DNA of 64,000 bases from Siphonodentalium dalli (Eukaryota > Mollusca > Scaphopoda > Gadilida > Siphonodentaliidae). Below the pieces are notes generated by a model. It did no database searches and was not told the DNA's origin. It saw only the letters and a program-made list of their open reading frames with translations. Position numbers and translations under genes: made by a program. The stretch spans positions 218,206,373-218,270,372 of the forward strand of contig CP136061.1 of assembly GCA_032622095.1 (NCBI GenBank), in the 5' to 3' direction. How positions within the stretch are numbered: position 1 is the stretch's first letter; each line of letters opens with the position of its first letter. Shown here piece after piece: positions 33,426 through 46,800 of this stretch.

Positions 33426-35232
33426 CCATCTTGGCATCCACCCTGTATCTAGTTGATATGTTTTATCATAATGGACCAGAATAGCCACATATTATGGTTC
33501 ATCTCAGTTCCGTCTCAAAGTTCTGCCCATTTCCTTTCAATAATATGGCCAGAATCACAAAAGAGGTTCTCCGCAAAATTCCATACGGCAACTTTAAAAT
33601 GAATTTGTCATGCCCCATACGAAACTGGGACAAACATAATAAAACGTACTTGTCAGTTAATTAACTAACACGTATAATAACCAAGTGAGTCACAGTTTGC
33701 TACCTTGTCGGATAACGCAGATAACAATGTTCGGGATATATGTAAAAAATTAACTTTTTACAAATTTGGTTGCCATTTTGGAAGCCATCTTGAGAAATTT
33801 GGTCTATAAACACCGTAGTGTGACACATTTAAGATAGACCAAAACAATAAATACCTTTGATACCAATGATAGTTGCATTTTACTTAAAACAATTGTCCAA
33901 CCCTGAAAAGTGAATTTTTGCCGATATTTATGTCAAGTTTGTGAGAGAAAAATCACATATTTCTGGTGATGTCAGTGGTGACAATAGTAACAATGATCCA
34001 TGGTGCATCAGACATGTTAGTATTCAATGTATATAATACAGATTAGCCAATTTTATATATCAACCACAACTTGTAAGCCATTGCAGGACACACTGGGGCA
34101 AATTTTACCATTTTTCATATTTTCGGCGGCCATTTTGGAAATACTCTACACCAATTTCATTCCCATTGAAGTAAAACATCCGTCCAATAAAATAAAGCAC
34201 ATAGTTGTTGACATTCTATTAACAGCCTGTGTGGTTTGTCGATAAAATGACTATCAAAATCGTCTTGCAAAAAAAATCGAAAATTTCACCCCTCTTTTTC
34301 AAATCTTCTTTCTGTATCTATTAGAGAACCCTCGTCAATGGCAAATGTCTTAAAATGACGCTATAATATCACGCTTGATGACTGTCACAAAAACATTGCC
34401 ATTTACTAATGATTAATGTGAAGAAAAATGGAAGATATGGTGAAATATTAATTAAATTTCCTATTTTCGTGCATATGACGTCATTTTTCGGCGGCCATTT
34501 TGAATGTTTTTTTAAATTATTTGCCGTCATTTTGAAGAAGGACATCATACCAAGAAAATGGCATACATTTTGTCTGTGTCTTTTGCTAACAACCGATCTA
34601 TTACAACGATTAAATACAGCTGGTCGGAATTAGAGGAAAGGCGGCCATCTTGGATTCAAATAGCTCTAGCACCTAGTAGGGCCACCTTTATTTTTCGGTG
34701 AAATCCGGATTCTTTATCTGGATACCATAGGGAACAATAAAAATAAGGTTATTTGTAATCATCGGGGGGGGGGGGGGTGCAGGTGGACCTTATTGGCTCC
34801 CCGACTATTAATTTTGCTTTAGTTTTTTAAATAATTAACCATATAATACGGCATTTGGCTCAGTCTGCGAAATTAAGGCTCCGACATCAGGTAAACTAGC
34901 GTTTTTGAAGGCACACAACTCGAAAAATACTTAAGGAATCTGGGAATGGTTTCCAGTTCTGGATTCAGCAGAATGTGGTCGACAAAATAGGCATAATATT
35001 TGTAGGACTTTTAAATTTGAATTTTTTATATACATTCATGAAAATCCATAAATTGATGATTTGACCAAATTTTCCCAATTGTTTTTCACGAAATTCACCA
35101 ATTTCCCATTTTCCGATTTTTGCTGATTTTTAGTATGTTGTTTATGGAGGGTATATGTACCAATTCAAGCAAAAAAAAATTATGTTGCAATTAGTTCTGG
35201 GTAAAACCATAAATGCACTGGACTATAAGAGA

Positions 35233-37984
35233 TACATACGACGATCTACGTTTTTGGTAATTCTCTGTATATCACCACAGCAGAAAAAAACCCATAACAA
35301 AAATGCATCAAAATAAAAATGTTTCTGTTACATCAAAATCACAAACATCATACGCATGTACTCGTGTCACTTCGTGTTATTGTCAATAAATTCATATAAT
35401 TCTATCTATAGGATAATGATGGCACAAAAAAGCTATTCTCATTTATTATTACTATATTGGATGCATACATTGATTTTATATATCGATTGAACTTTTAACT
35501 AAGCATACTATAATCGGACATTGACAACACAACAACAGACGATTGCCTCCGAATTAGAGATATTGAGACTTCATCGCTTTCAAAAATCTTGTATGAATTT
35601 AATGGACGCGTACGTAGATTGTACTCAAGAAAGGCACCCTGATTTGTGCTGTGTAGAGGTTCGGCATATATGTTTGAACACACTGTTTTGACCCACAAGA
35701 TACAGAAATAGTAAACAAGACAGGAAATGTTCAACAGCGTGGATACACAATGGATCGAGACACGTTACGAAACTTATGACAACCCCTCTCCCCTGTGAAA
35801 AAACAGCCGCTAAAGAATATGGCGATAGTTCACAGGAATTAAGACATGACGGCATTTGATTCGTTTGGAGAACTTTACCCCAGGTGAAAATATGTACTCC
35901 AGTGGCATCGGTTATATTGAAATGCAACAACTTAAAAATAGTGTATTTATTCTGGGCCACAATTACAACACAACATAATTTATTATAAAACCCGATTTCA
36001 AGACTACAAATAGCGTGTTTTGAATAAAATACAGATAAAACTAAAGATTTTCTGTATTATTCATATTTGTCTGCGAATGCATGATAAAGTGGTTTATTTC
36101 GCGGTGAAATCTCTCATTTGAAATGAAAGTTGTCTTGAATGAGGGTGCTAACAAGATATTCGTACGTTGCAGGTATGGTCCGAACGTCACCAGATCGTTG
36201 TATATGGGCAAGTTTGTTAGATACTTGGCGGGGATGGTCAGTCGTGCCTATATATGTCCATTTACGTGCTTCCCTGTTGAAACTATTCCCATGTGTTGTA
36301 TCTAAAACAAACCAACTAAAAATCGTACTAAATTGTCGGCGCCAAACAAAAACAAAACGTCAAAAACACAACGTGAGCAGATGGGATGAGTCAAAAACAA
36401 ATCCAGGATACAAGGTCCGAGTGGGCGTGTCTGAGCTCCAATCATAGATATATTCAATGCCGTGTAAATTGTTTTCCAAATCCATCTTTAAAGACAAATT
36501 GTGACTAATAAAATTATTTTAAATTTTCAGGTCTGTAAACTGGACCAAAGTAGAGCATTAATCAAGAGAAGGGGGCTCATGGTTTCAATATTTAGCCAGT
36601 AGTGTTTCTTTTTTAACCCGATATCATGGGGTAGGTCCAACTTGCTACGAGGAAAAAAAGCAATTCCATCAGTTGTCATAGGTTTTCATTGTTGCTTTTG
36701 GACCTTCGATTATCTCTGCCAACGGCAGCTCATTCAGTTCCGCTGGTTCTTTAAATGGTATGAATATTGACAGATATATAGAGATTTCCTGTATTATGGT
36801 ATGATGTTCATCATTTGGTAGATGGGACCTTGGATTTCTGGGACCTATCTATATAGTTAAAAGCTGAGTAATTGAACATAACATGCTAATTATTATAAAA
36901 CAAGTATTCATCTTTATGAGGATAACATTTTATTTCGGGATTACCGTTACTACCACAGTGGCATTTAACGCGCTCCATTGTCACACTACCCCTCCCCTCA
37001 AAACCCGCACTGTCCGTATGTCCCAAACATTTAAAAACTACAAGATTCAACCTTATATCCTGGATTTTTTCCCCAGACCCGCCACCCACCACATGAAGTG
37101 AGTGAGAAATTGAGTATCGGTTTAATGATCATTACGCCCTCTATGGGTGTTTTCTGTGAATGTGTTTTTACTTGTCAATGGAGCTATGGGCGAAATATGA
37201 TTAAAAGGGTACTTGGATATTTTCGTAATGGAACCATATGATTAGGAAGGTACTTGGGTATTTTCGTACTCGTTTATATTTCAGAGAGAGCATCAGCGAT
37301 TCTGTCGCGATGTATATTCACGTACCGCTTTGCGGTTATTTCGGCGGGCGTCTCTCGAGACATGCTTTATTGAACCATGGCTTGTTAGCCGCATGCTAAG
37401 AAGAATGCGCCGCGTAATTTGAACGGGAATTCGCGCATTAACCCTTAGCTCACTGCGCGCTGTGTGTTTCTATTGTTCTTTATCCTGCTTTGTTGCATTA
37501 TTATTTGAACATCATTAATTTATTTTCACGTGACATATATCGGAATGCTATCTACTATTATACTGCATGGGGAATTGAGGATGGTATATAAGAAATTTAA
37601 TTCACACATGAACTCTTCGATCTGTTTGTTTATATCGGTGTTTAACATGTTATTTAATATTGTTAGTGAACTTTTTCATTTAGTTAAACGGGACTAATTT
37701 CTTCATGTTATATTCTAAATGAATTGGGATGGTAATTATTAACCAATTCCCACGTTAATCCTTCGTGCTGTTTGTCAATATTGACTTTTCATTTCTTTGC
37801 ATGCAGAATATATCTGAGCTATGATTATAGATGTTATTAAGAAACGTTCCAACACTAACCCTTCACATTGGTTGTTTAACATACAATGTGGCTTTATTCT
37901 AAACATCATTTTTATTTCTGAGTACGGAGTATCAGAATGCTATATAAATTGAAAAATGTTAAGAAATTACCCCCCCCCCCTTTC
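35233..37984. other. No recognised gene
   Basis: Open frames up to 111 codons (35625-35960, minus) have no domains. A C10 tract lies at about 37971. Text near 37121 and 38548 (ATCATTACGCCCTCTATGG / AGATCATACGCCCTCTTATGG) suggests a diverged repeat flanking the following minisatellite. Confidence 0.4.
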
Positions 37985-38515
37985 TGTGACCATGTTTTAA
38001 TTGATCCTCATGGGAGAGGGGGCATATTTTATATCAGTCCTCATTGGACCATATTTTAATGACTCTCGTGGGACTATATTGTATTTAACCCCAATGGGAC
38101 CGTAGTTTAATCAGCACGGATGACATCATATTTTTATTTTAATTAGCCCTCATAATGGGACCATATTTTAACTTTAATTAACACTCATGTTACCATATTT
38201 TATTTGACCTTAATGTGACCATATTTCAATTAACCAACATGGGTCAATATTTTGTATTAACCGTCACGAGACCATGTTTTAATTAACCCTGATCATCTAT
38301 GGGACCATATTTTAATTAACAATCAAGGTACAATTTTAATTAACCCTCATGGGGTCATATTTTATTTAACCCTCAAGTGACCATATCTTATTTTACCCTC
38401 ATCGGCCATATTTTAATTAACCCTCTCTGGGTGTGACCATATTATAATTAACCATCATGAAACCATACATGTATTTGAATTAACCCTCATGAGAGGCCAT
38501 ATTTTCAAAGTTGAT
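37985..38515 (+). repeat. About 30-bp minisatellite
   Basis: Tandem, diverged units of the form GGGACCATATTTTAATTAAC followed by CCTCAT, about 17 copies. Similar GTACTTGGGTATTTTCG-type text lies on both sides (37240 and 38640-38700), so the array may be internal to a larger element. Confidence 0.85.
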
Positions 38516-38660
38516 ATCCGGATTGCATTACCTGAGGCCATTCATAGATCATACGCCCTCTTATGGTGTACATTGGCAATTATATCTAACCCTGTCGTAT
38601 GAGGCGATGGACTAACTGCGATTAAAACGTACTCGGTAATTGCGTAATTGGATGTACTAA

Positions 38661-38940
38661 ATGTGAAATTAGAAACGTACTCGGTGTGTGCGTACTTGAA
38701 CCATGTAACGAAGATCGACAATTTTGGCCTGATTATTATTATGCATGCTATTTTATGCACTATTCAGCCAACTCTTACAAATGAAATTTGAACAGGTATT
38801 TGCGTACTTGTATGGACAAATGTGATTAGAAACGTACTCGGTATTTGCGTACTTGAACCATCTAACGAAGATGGAGAGCTTTTGTTCTGATTATAATTCT
38901 GCATGTTATGTCATGCACTATTCATATTTCTATTTCAATA
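38661..38940 (+). repeat. Tandem duplication, unit about 157 bp
   Basis: ATTAGAAACGTACTCGG and CGTACTTGAACCAT...TAACGAAGAT occur at 38668 and again at 38825, with TTATG(T)CATGCACTATTCA ending each unit. Confidence 0.8.
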
Positions 38941-39385
38941 GAAATTAGAACAAATAACCAGGAATAGATACATGCCAGCCAAAAACAATTCAAATGTCTT
39001 ATAAGAGAACCGAGAAACGGACAGTTTAGTGTACCTGCACAAGATTGCAGCGCGTCGACATAATAACGTGTCAATCGTTAAGGTGTTCTTTTTTGGCAAT
39101 GGGTGTGTGGTTATTGGTGTATCAATGCAATGGCCGTTGCATGTTTGGCGATGAACATTTCAACCACGTATGCACCCTTTGTGAACAGATGGTGTATGGT
39201 GTTTAAATATTTTAAATTAGACTTTAGTTTTGCATGTCCGATTTTAAAAATGTTTTCACATTCTTTCTCATCAAGTGCACAGTATATACACATAACAAAT
39301 ATCACATATAATCAACTACATAGGCGTTACCTATATACAGATTTTTCACAATCACTACATTAAAGCTGCAATATATATTTTATAT
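38941..39385. other. Upstream flank of the second signal-like frame
   Basis: No recognised feature. I found no match beyond AT-richness with the flank of the 1.4-kb copy. Confidence 0.4.
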
Positions 39386-39478
39386 ATGCCTAATAACATG
39401 ATCTTGAGGGCGTTACCATTTCTGGCGATGGTTTTCTTATTATTATGTTGCGTCCATACGTTATTTAATTGCGACTAG
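39386..39478 (+). CDS. Candidate signal-peptide exon, copy 2 (short or decayed)
   Basis: ATG at 39386 starts MPNNMILRALPFLAMVFLLL, followed by CCVHTLFNCD and TAG at 39476. The first 18 codons match the minus-strand frame at 1484 at about 91% of bases. Of the five differences three change residues (A/P, G/R, T/A), all still compatible with a signal peptide. After codon 18 the two diverge. No good donor is seen before the stop, so this may be a truncated copy or an unusually short product. Confidence 0.35.
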   Translation: MPNNMILRALPFLAMVFLLLCCVHTLFNCD

Positions 39479-41077
39479 ACCACATAACGGATTAGTTAAT
39501 ATGACAAATGTGTCCATGTCCCCGTGTCAGTTAGTCGGTGTGCCCATAACGCCCTGGCATTGACGACATATATAGTTACGGCGAAACCATGAATCATGTC
39601 AATACCGATGATTACTACATCCATCCGTTATATCCCATTTAGATTTTTTTTTCATCTTCATACATCGTTAACATTATGCTCGGTTACAGTATAAAATGTG
39701 GTTTGAAAAAAAAATCTGTCAATTGTCAGCTAGTTACATAATTAGGTTGATGTTGGTATATAAAGCCTGGGATCGTGATATTAGCGTTGACCTATGTTGC
39801 CCCTGGATATGAACAATTTAACACACATTGCATGCATGGGAACATTACATTTGATCAGTGCTGCTGAATAAGACTCCAAGCACTTACCAATTGAATAATT
39901 AGTCATTAATTATTCTACTTAATCAAACGTTAATTGTACAATTATCATATTTTGCTAAACTGATTTGTCGACGATAACAAGGTGTCGTTTGTTCGTAAGT
40001 ATATACGGCGCCATACACGAACGTACACATATCGTTCTAACGGGTCCCTGTATAGTCATAATAATTTCTAGCAATAGGCCTGAACATTGATTACTCCCAC
40101 CATAACAAACATAAATATCAGAACAAACATAATGCTGTACACCCATCTTTTTTGGTTATTGCTCTCGGTAAATATATTATGGCCTTAAGGGTAAGACGCA
40201 CGTTTTTGCCAAATTTCCTGGTATTTCAAAATAGATTTTCTCAAAATCTGTCAGGAATTTCTTCGTGAAAATGTGTTACAGCCGATTATTGCAGTGATTA
40301 TTGTGACAATTTATTTAAGAACCACCGATATGTTGTAAATTATAACCTCATTTACTTAACTTTTATGGCTTGAAAATATTAAAAATGTAACTGTTTTTCC
40401 GGTACGTTTTTCAAAAGTGCAGTTCATATATCCATGATATCATATCTGAAGATCATGAGAGGGGACTTAATTATTCTTGGTTCGTGAAATTTACTGATTA
40501 TTTTCGTTTAGAAAGGCAACTACCAACAAATAGTTTTCTATATTTGAGAATGTTCATGTAATGCCTGTTGATCAATGAACCTTTTTGGTTCATATGAGTT
40601 CTGGGTCATGGGTTCATAACCACGTTAAAACTGACCACCATATAACTTAACACTGTGGCCTAATTCCACTGATTGCTCCCTGCTTGAGTGGACCACACTG
40701 CATATCAAGATTTGTTTTAATTGGGCTGGAACATGTGATTGCTTTATTCTTCGTTATACATGGGAGTATGAACTCAACATAAAGATACAACTGAAGCCTC
40801 ATTCCATAGAACCAAGACAATAAGCTATTTTGGTGATTGGAGTTTTGCGTGAAATTATTAACTATTCTAGAAGTTTTTGATACCGAAAAGGAGGAGAAAA
40901 AAAAAGAAAATAATATTTCCAAGCTCTCAAGTGTATTAAAATCCATTATTTTGTCTCCTAATAATTGCTTAGATTCTAAATACAATGAAGATGAGGATAT
41001 GCGAAATTCAAGATTTTCGCCCGATAAATCCCTAGAAATGCTTTGTTGGATGTATCTTGGCATTTTGGCTGCAGGTT
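39479..41077. other. No recognised gene
   Basis: A 90-codon frame at 40837-41109 (acidic, lysine-rich start, then a hydrophobic MLCWMYLGILAAGY run) begins at TTG rather than ATG. I do not recognise it. Confidence 0.35.
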
Positions 41078-41435
41078 ATAATTTAGAAATAACAGTTGCC
41101 ACATTATGAAAAATTCCTCAATAATATACTATTAGTATAATATAATGATAGTATGAATACAATTTGTCCACAAATCACACTTGTGCGAGCCGAGCCTGTG
41201 TATATACAGTACGTACAAAGTGAGTGATAAGCAAAACATTCAACACCGTGGTGATATTTTAGAAATAACAGTTACCACATTATGAAAATTTCCTCAAGAA
41301 TATACTAATAGTATAGTATAATGATAGTATGAATACAATTTATCCACAAACCACACTTGTGCGAGCCGAGCCTGTGTATATACAGCACGTAAAAAGTGAG
41401 TGATAAGCAAAACATTCAACACCGTGGTGTATATT
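41078..41435 (+). repeat. 176-bp tandem duplication
   Basis: Two units share TTAGAAATAACAGTT(G/A)CCACATTATG, TGTGCGAGCCGAGCCTGTGT (41183 and 41359) and GATAAGCAAAACATTCAACA. I estimate identity above 90%. Confidence 0.9.
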
Positions 41436-43695
41436 TTTATGACCCATACACACCAAAATATCGAGTGGTGAGAATTTGCGAGCGCTATAATGGTATGTTT
41501 ATAGGTAATGATTTTCAACTAATGTCGATATATTGCCGCATGATGTAGTTTCTTTCCGTCGATGTGTCCAAATGTTGGTCAAACGTTATGCTGGTTTTCT
41601 AAGTAGGCATAGTCGCAAGTATATATGGACTTTGTTTCCCGCCCTGTCGTCTCGTTGATGTATTCGTGTTGTGACGCCCTTTAGAACCAATTTTTTTAAT
41701 TCCCTTTTTATGTCTTTTTTTCTCTTCAATTGATATATACATGAGATTCGTGTAATTTCAAAGCGAACTCTTTCTACCACTTTGTATATACTTTCCATAC
41801 AAATACAGAAGAGAGGGGTGAATCCTGCTTACTTTATAGTTTAAAAAATATGGAATACCAGATATAGCTTTAACACATTTACTGATGAAATGTCTCAAGT
41901 TCAAACTGTTAAGAGTTAGAGAGAGCATGAAATAAACAAAATCTAATGTATGGGCTGAAACACAATCGAAATTTGAACAATTTGATGCCAAAGAACCTGC
42001 GTGCGTAACAGCCTTTTTTGTTGAATGCCTAATATTAGTTAAATTATGCATATGAATATTGAGTACAATGCAGTTAATATGAGAAATTAATCTTTCGTGC
42101 GAACTAATTAAAATCACCCGAATCTTGAGAATCAGAATCAGACGGAGAGGTGGCACCTTTCGAAATATTCGCATGGTGGTGTACACGTGTTCGTTTCGCG
42201 GGAGTTAGCGCGAGGAACACACATTCAAAGGAAAAGTAACCTTCCATCAAGTATGTGTTTGCGATGTCATATCATATCGGGTGCACTTGGGAAGAACGTG
42301 TCTGAATTGCGTTCGAAGTTACAGAAGCTCTTACATTACGTAAGATAACGATTGTGTTCAACAATAACAGTTTGCATTACATTTCTTTACTGGCGCCAAA
42401 GGTGTTCCATATCAAAACTCAATAATTACTTTTTGATCTCAGATATCATTGTATACCCGTCGCTAAAATATAGTTGTCAGAAGTTAAATTAAGATGTACT
42501 CGTTTCTTTGACTCGAGTTTTCGTCTAGCTGAACGAGCACTTATTGTGGCTAGAATATATCTTATATGATGCACTTTCATTCATTTATATCTTTTTGCGT
42601 GGCTACATCTCAATTCATTGGAATGTAGGAGAAAGCCACGCTCAGACTATCAAGGGATGATACGCGCCAGGGTCGTGAGGGCACATGCGACTTGAGTGTT
42701 AAAATTCGTCCCCAGACGATGCTTTGGTAAATCATACTTAGACGACAGGAATTATATTTTTATTGATATATTGGACCCGATTCGTGTTAGAGCTTCGTTG
42801 CTTTATTTTATTAGACTCAAATCAGTCTCAATCGCACCTGCTTATTAAAACTTGCCTTTTGTAAGCGGCATGGACCAGCATGTATTGCATGGTAATGGGA
42901 CAAATGCCCTCGCAATCGTTAGGCGCTTCATTGAAAGATTGTTGTTTTTAATTCTTATATATATATTTTTTAAATAAAACATGTAGTGACTCCTGGCGTT
43001 AAGAGCGCCTTCGCTGTTTGTTCTTTGCTTGGGTGAAAACAGAAACACGTGTCATATGATGGTACCCGCAGCAATTGGACGATTATATTGTCGTTAAATT
43101 GCTTGCTTGCCGCCCGACAAGATAGAATGTACCTGTATAATTATAATTATGACAAATTCGCCGTGATATTTCTGCTAATAACTGAATAGTTTCTTTGTGT
43201 TCCGAGTGGACTCGGATAATGGTCCTACCACATCATCGATTGTCTGAGAAATCTTTCTCCGCGAGTTTGTTTTATTTAATTGAATATGCTTGGAGAAAGT
43301 TTGATCAGAATTTTAGAAATATATTCAGGTGTCGTGTATTTCCCATACATATCCACAACATCAAGGAAGTATACATCAAAGAGATTTTTACTGTAATATA
43401 TGAAGGCCACTAAAGTGGCTTCCAGAAACAGTGGAAATTTTTTTTTTTCTTCAGACATCTTGTGAAATAAATAGTTTTATGTAGGGGCTATTTGTCCATG
43501 TCACATGCTGATGTGTCATTCCCCTAAAATCCATTAACATTATTAAAAGTTTGTTCATAGTGTCCCAATTTGTTCCTTTTAAGGGCAGACACACATGTTG
43601 CATAAATCCAGGCAAAATTGCATCAGATTTCGATGAATGAATTTCTGTGGATCTGTCTGATGAAAAATATTAAATTTCGCATATCCTCATCTTAA
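41436..43695. other. No recognised gene
   Basis: The longest frame (142 codons, minus, 41758-42186) has no domain I recognise. Confidence 0.4.
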
Positions 43696-43879
43696 TCTCA
43701 TATATATTTTGAAGACCTCTGTCTGTATGTATGTTTGTTTGTTTGTTTGTTTGTCATTTATACAAATCTACGATTCTCGACCGATCGGGACGAAACTTGG
43801 TACGTGTGTGTAGTTTGACCGGGCGGTGAACGTTGTCGTATTGGCGAGCCCGTGCGGCGCCCGCTTCGCGCATGCGCAG

Positions 43880-46800
43880 ACGAGATCTCGGAAACGGGTG
43901 GAGTTATCGACTTGAAATTTGCTATGTGAATGTATCTTGCCCCGGATACGAATTTTATCGGGTCGCCGAGCCCGTGCGACGCCAGCTTCGCGCATGCGCA
44001 GACCAGATCTCGGAAACGGGTAGAGCTATCGACTTGAAATTTGCTATGTGAATGTATCTTGCCCCGGATACGAATTTTATCGGGTCGCCGAGCCCGTGCG
44101 ACGCCAGCTTCGCGCATGCGCAGACCAGATCTCGGAAACGGGTAGAGCTATCGACTTGAAATTTTGTATTTGAATAGCGCTGGGTAGAGCTATCGACTTG
44201 AAATTTGGTTTTTGAATAGCCCGGACAACGTCGGGCTCATCGGCTAGTCTCCTATATATTTTGAAGACCTCTGTCTGTATGTATGTATGTATGTATGTCA
44301 TTTATACAAATCTACGATTCTCGACCGATCGGGACGAAACTTGGTACGTGTGTGTAGTTTGACCAGGCGGTCGTCGTTGTCGTATTGGCGAGCGCGTGCG
44401 GCGCCCGCTTCGCGCATGCGCAGACGAGATCTCGGAAACGGGTGGAGCTATCGACTTGAAATTTGCTATGTGAATGTATCTTGCCCCGGATACGAATTTT
44501 ATCGGGCCGCCGAGCCCGTGCGACGCCAGCTTCGCGCATGCGCAGACCAGATATCGGAAACGGGTGGATCTATCGACTTGAAATTTGGTTTTTGAATAGC
44601 CCGGACAACGTCGGGCTCATCGGCTAGTCTCATATATATTTTGAAGACCTCTGTCTGTATGTTTGTCTGTATGTTTGTCTGTATGGTTGTCTGTATGTTT
44701 GTCATTTATACAAATCTACGATTCTCGACCGATCGGGACGAAACTTGGTACGTGTGTGTAGTTTGACCAGGCGGTGGACGTTGTCGTATTGGCGAGCCCG
44801 TGCGGCGCCCGCTTCGCGCATGCGCAGACGAGATATCGGAAACGGGTGGAGCTATCGACTTGAAATTTGCTATGTGAATGTATCTTGCCCCGGATACGAA
44901 TTTTATCGGGTCGCCGAGCCCGTGCGACGCCAGCTTCGCGCATGCGCAGACGAGATCTCGGAAACGGGTGGAGCTATCGACTTGAAATTTGGTATGTGAA
45001 TGTATCTTGCCCCGGATACGAATTTTATCGGGTCGCCGAGCCCGTGCGACGCCAGCTTCGCGCATGCGCAGACCAGATCTCGGAAACGGGTGAAGCTATC
45101 GACTTGAAATTTGGTATGTGAATGTATCTTGCCCCGGATACGAATTTTATCGGGTCGCCGAGCCCTTGCGACGCCAGCTTCGCGCATGCGCAGACCAGAT
45201 CTAGGAAACGGGTAGAGCTATCGACTTGAAATTTGGTTTTTGAATAGCCCGGACAACGTCGGGCTGGGTAGAGCTATCGACTTGAAATCGGGTCGCCGAG
45301 CCCGTGCGACGCCAGCTTCGCGCATGCGCAGACGAGATCTCGGAAACGGGTGGAGCTATCGACTTGAAATTTGGTTTTTGAATAGCCCGGACAACGTCGG
45401 GCTCATCGGCTAGTCTCATATATATTTTGAAGACCTCTGTTTGTCTGTATGTTTGTTTGTCTGTCATTTATACAAATCTACGATTCTCGACCGATCGGGA
45501 CGAAACTTGGTACGTGTGTGTAGATTGACCAGGCGGTGGACGTTGTCGTATTGGCGAGCCCGTGCGGCGCCCGCTTCGCGCATGCGCAGACGAGATCTCG
45601 GAAACGGGTGGAGCTATCGACTTGAAATTTGCTATGTGAATGTATCTTGCCCCGGATACGAATTTTATCGGGTCGCCGAGCCCGTGCGACGCCAGCTTCG
45701 CGCATGCGCAGACCAGATATCGGAAACGGGTGGATCTATCGACTTGAAATTTGGTTTTTGAATAGCCCGGACAACGTCGGGCTCATCGGCTAGTCTCATA
45801 TATATTTTGAAGACCTCTGTCTGTATGTTTGTCTGTATGTTTGTCTGTATGGTTGTCTGTATGTTTGTCATTTATACAAATCTACGATTCTCGACCGATC
45901 GGGACGAAACTTGGTACGTGTGTGTAGTTTGACCAGGCGGTGGACGTTGTCGTATTGGCGAGCCCGTGCGGCGCCCGCTTCGCGCATGCGCAGACGAGAT
46001 ATCGGAAACGGGTGGAGCTATCGACTTGAAATTTGCTATGTGAATGTATCTTGCCCCTGATACGAATTTTATCGGATCGCCGAGCCCGTGCGACGCCAGC
46101 TTCGCGCATGCGCAGACGAGATCTCGGAAACGGGTGGAGCTATCGACTTGAAATTTGGTATGTGAATGTATCTTGCCCCGGATACGAATTTTATCGGGTC
46201 GCCGAGCCCGTGCGACGCCAGCTTCGCGCATGCGCAGACCAGATCTCGGAAACGGGTGAAGCTATCGACTTGAAATTTGGTATGTGAATGTATCTTGCCC
46301 CGGATACGAATTTTATCTGGTCGCCGAGCCCTTGCGACGCCAGCTTCGCGCATGCGCAGACCAGATCTAGGAAACGGGTAGAGCTATCGACTTGAAATTT
46401 GGTTTTTGAATTGCCCGGACAACGTCGGGCTGGGTAGAGCTATCGACTTGAAATCGGGTCGCCGAGCCCGTGCGACGCCAGCTTCGCGCATGCGCAGACG
46501 AGATCTCGGAAACGGGTGGAGCTATCGACTTGAAATTTGGTTTTTGAATAGCCCGGACAACGTCGGGCTCATCGGCTAGTCTCATATATATGAAGACCTC
46601 TGTTTGTCTGTATGTTTGTTTGTCTGTCATTTATACAAATCTACGATTCTCGACCGATCGGGACGAAACTTGGTACGTGTGTGTAGATTGACCAGGCGGT
46701 GGACGTTGTCGTATTGACGAGCCCGTGCGGCGCCCGCTTCGCGCATGCGCAGACGAGATCTCGGAAACGGGTGGAGCTATCGACTTGAAATTTGGTATGT

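Larger units (their letters stand above)
28016..35232. mobile_element. 7.2-kb palindromic (fold-back) element
   Basis: TAGTCCAGTGCATTTATG at 28023 is inverted at 35208-35225. From there the two halves remain inverse of each other to a centre near 32460. Net arm length is about 2.8-3.0 kb once a 1.45-kb nested insertion (28424-29873) is set aside. Inner arms are about 98% identical in the segment I compared (30961-31123 against 33560-33722), outer arms only about 80-85%. The centre consists of two opposed minisatellite blocks around a loop of about 90 bp. No transposase or RT frame is visible; the 72-74-codon frames found in both arms simply mirror each other. Drosophila FB and Galileo elements are known analogues with long arms containing tandem repeats. 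Membership in any family is not claimed. Confidence 0.9.

Noticed and set aside
30055-34633. Matching 72-74-codon frames in both arms of the large palindrome as conserved genes
   Set aside because: Their similarity is explained by the arms being inverted copies. No domain is visible.
40837-41109. 90-codon frame as a gene
   Set aside because: It has no ATG start and no recognised motif; kept only as a note in the gap description.
41758-42186. 142-codon minus-strand frame as a receptor or LINE fragment
   Set aside because: Hydrophobic stretches are present, but I found no motif of either family.
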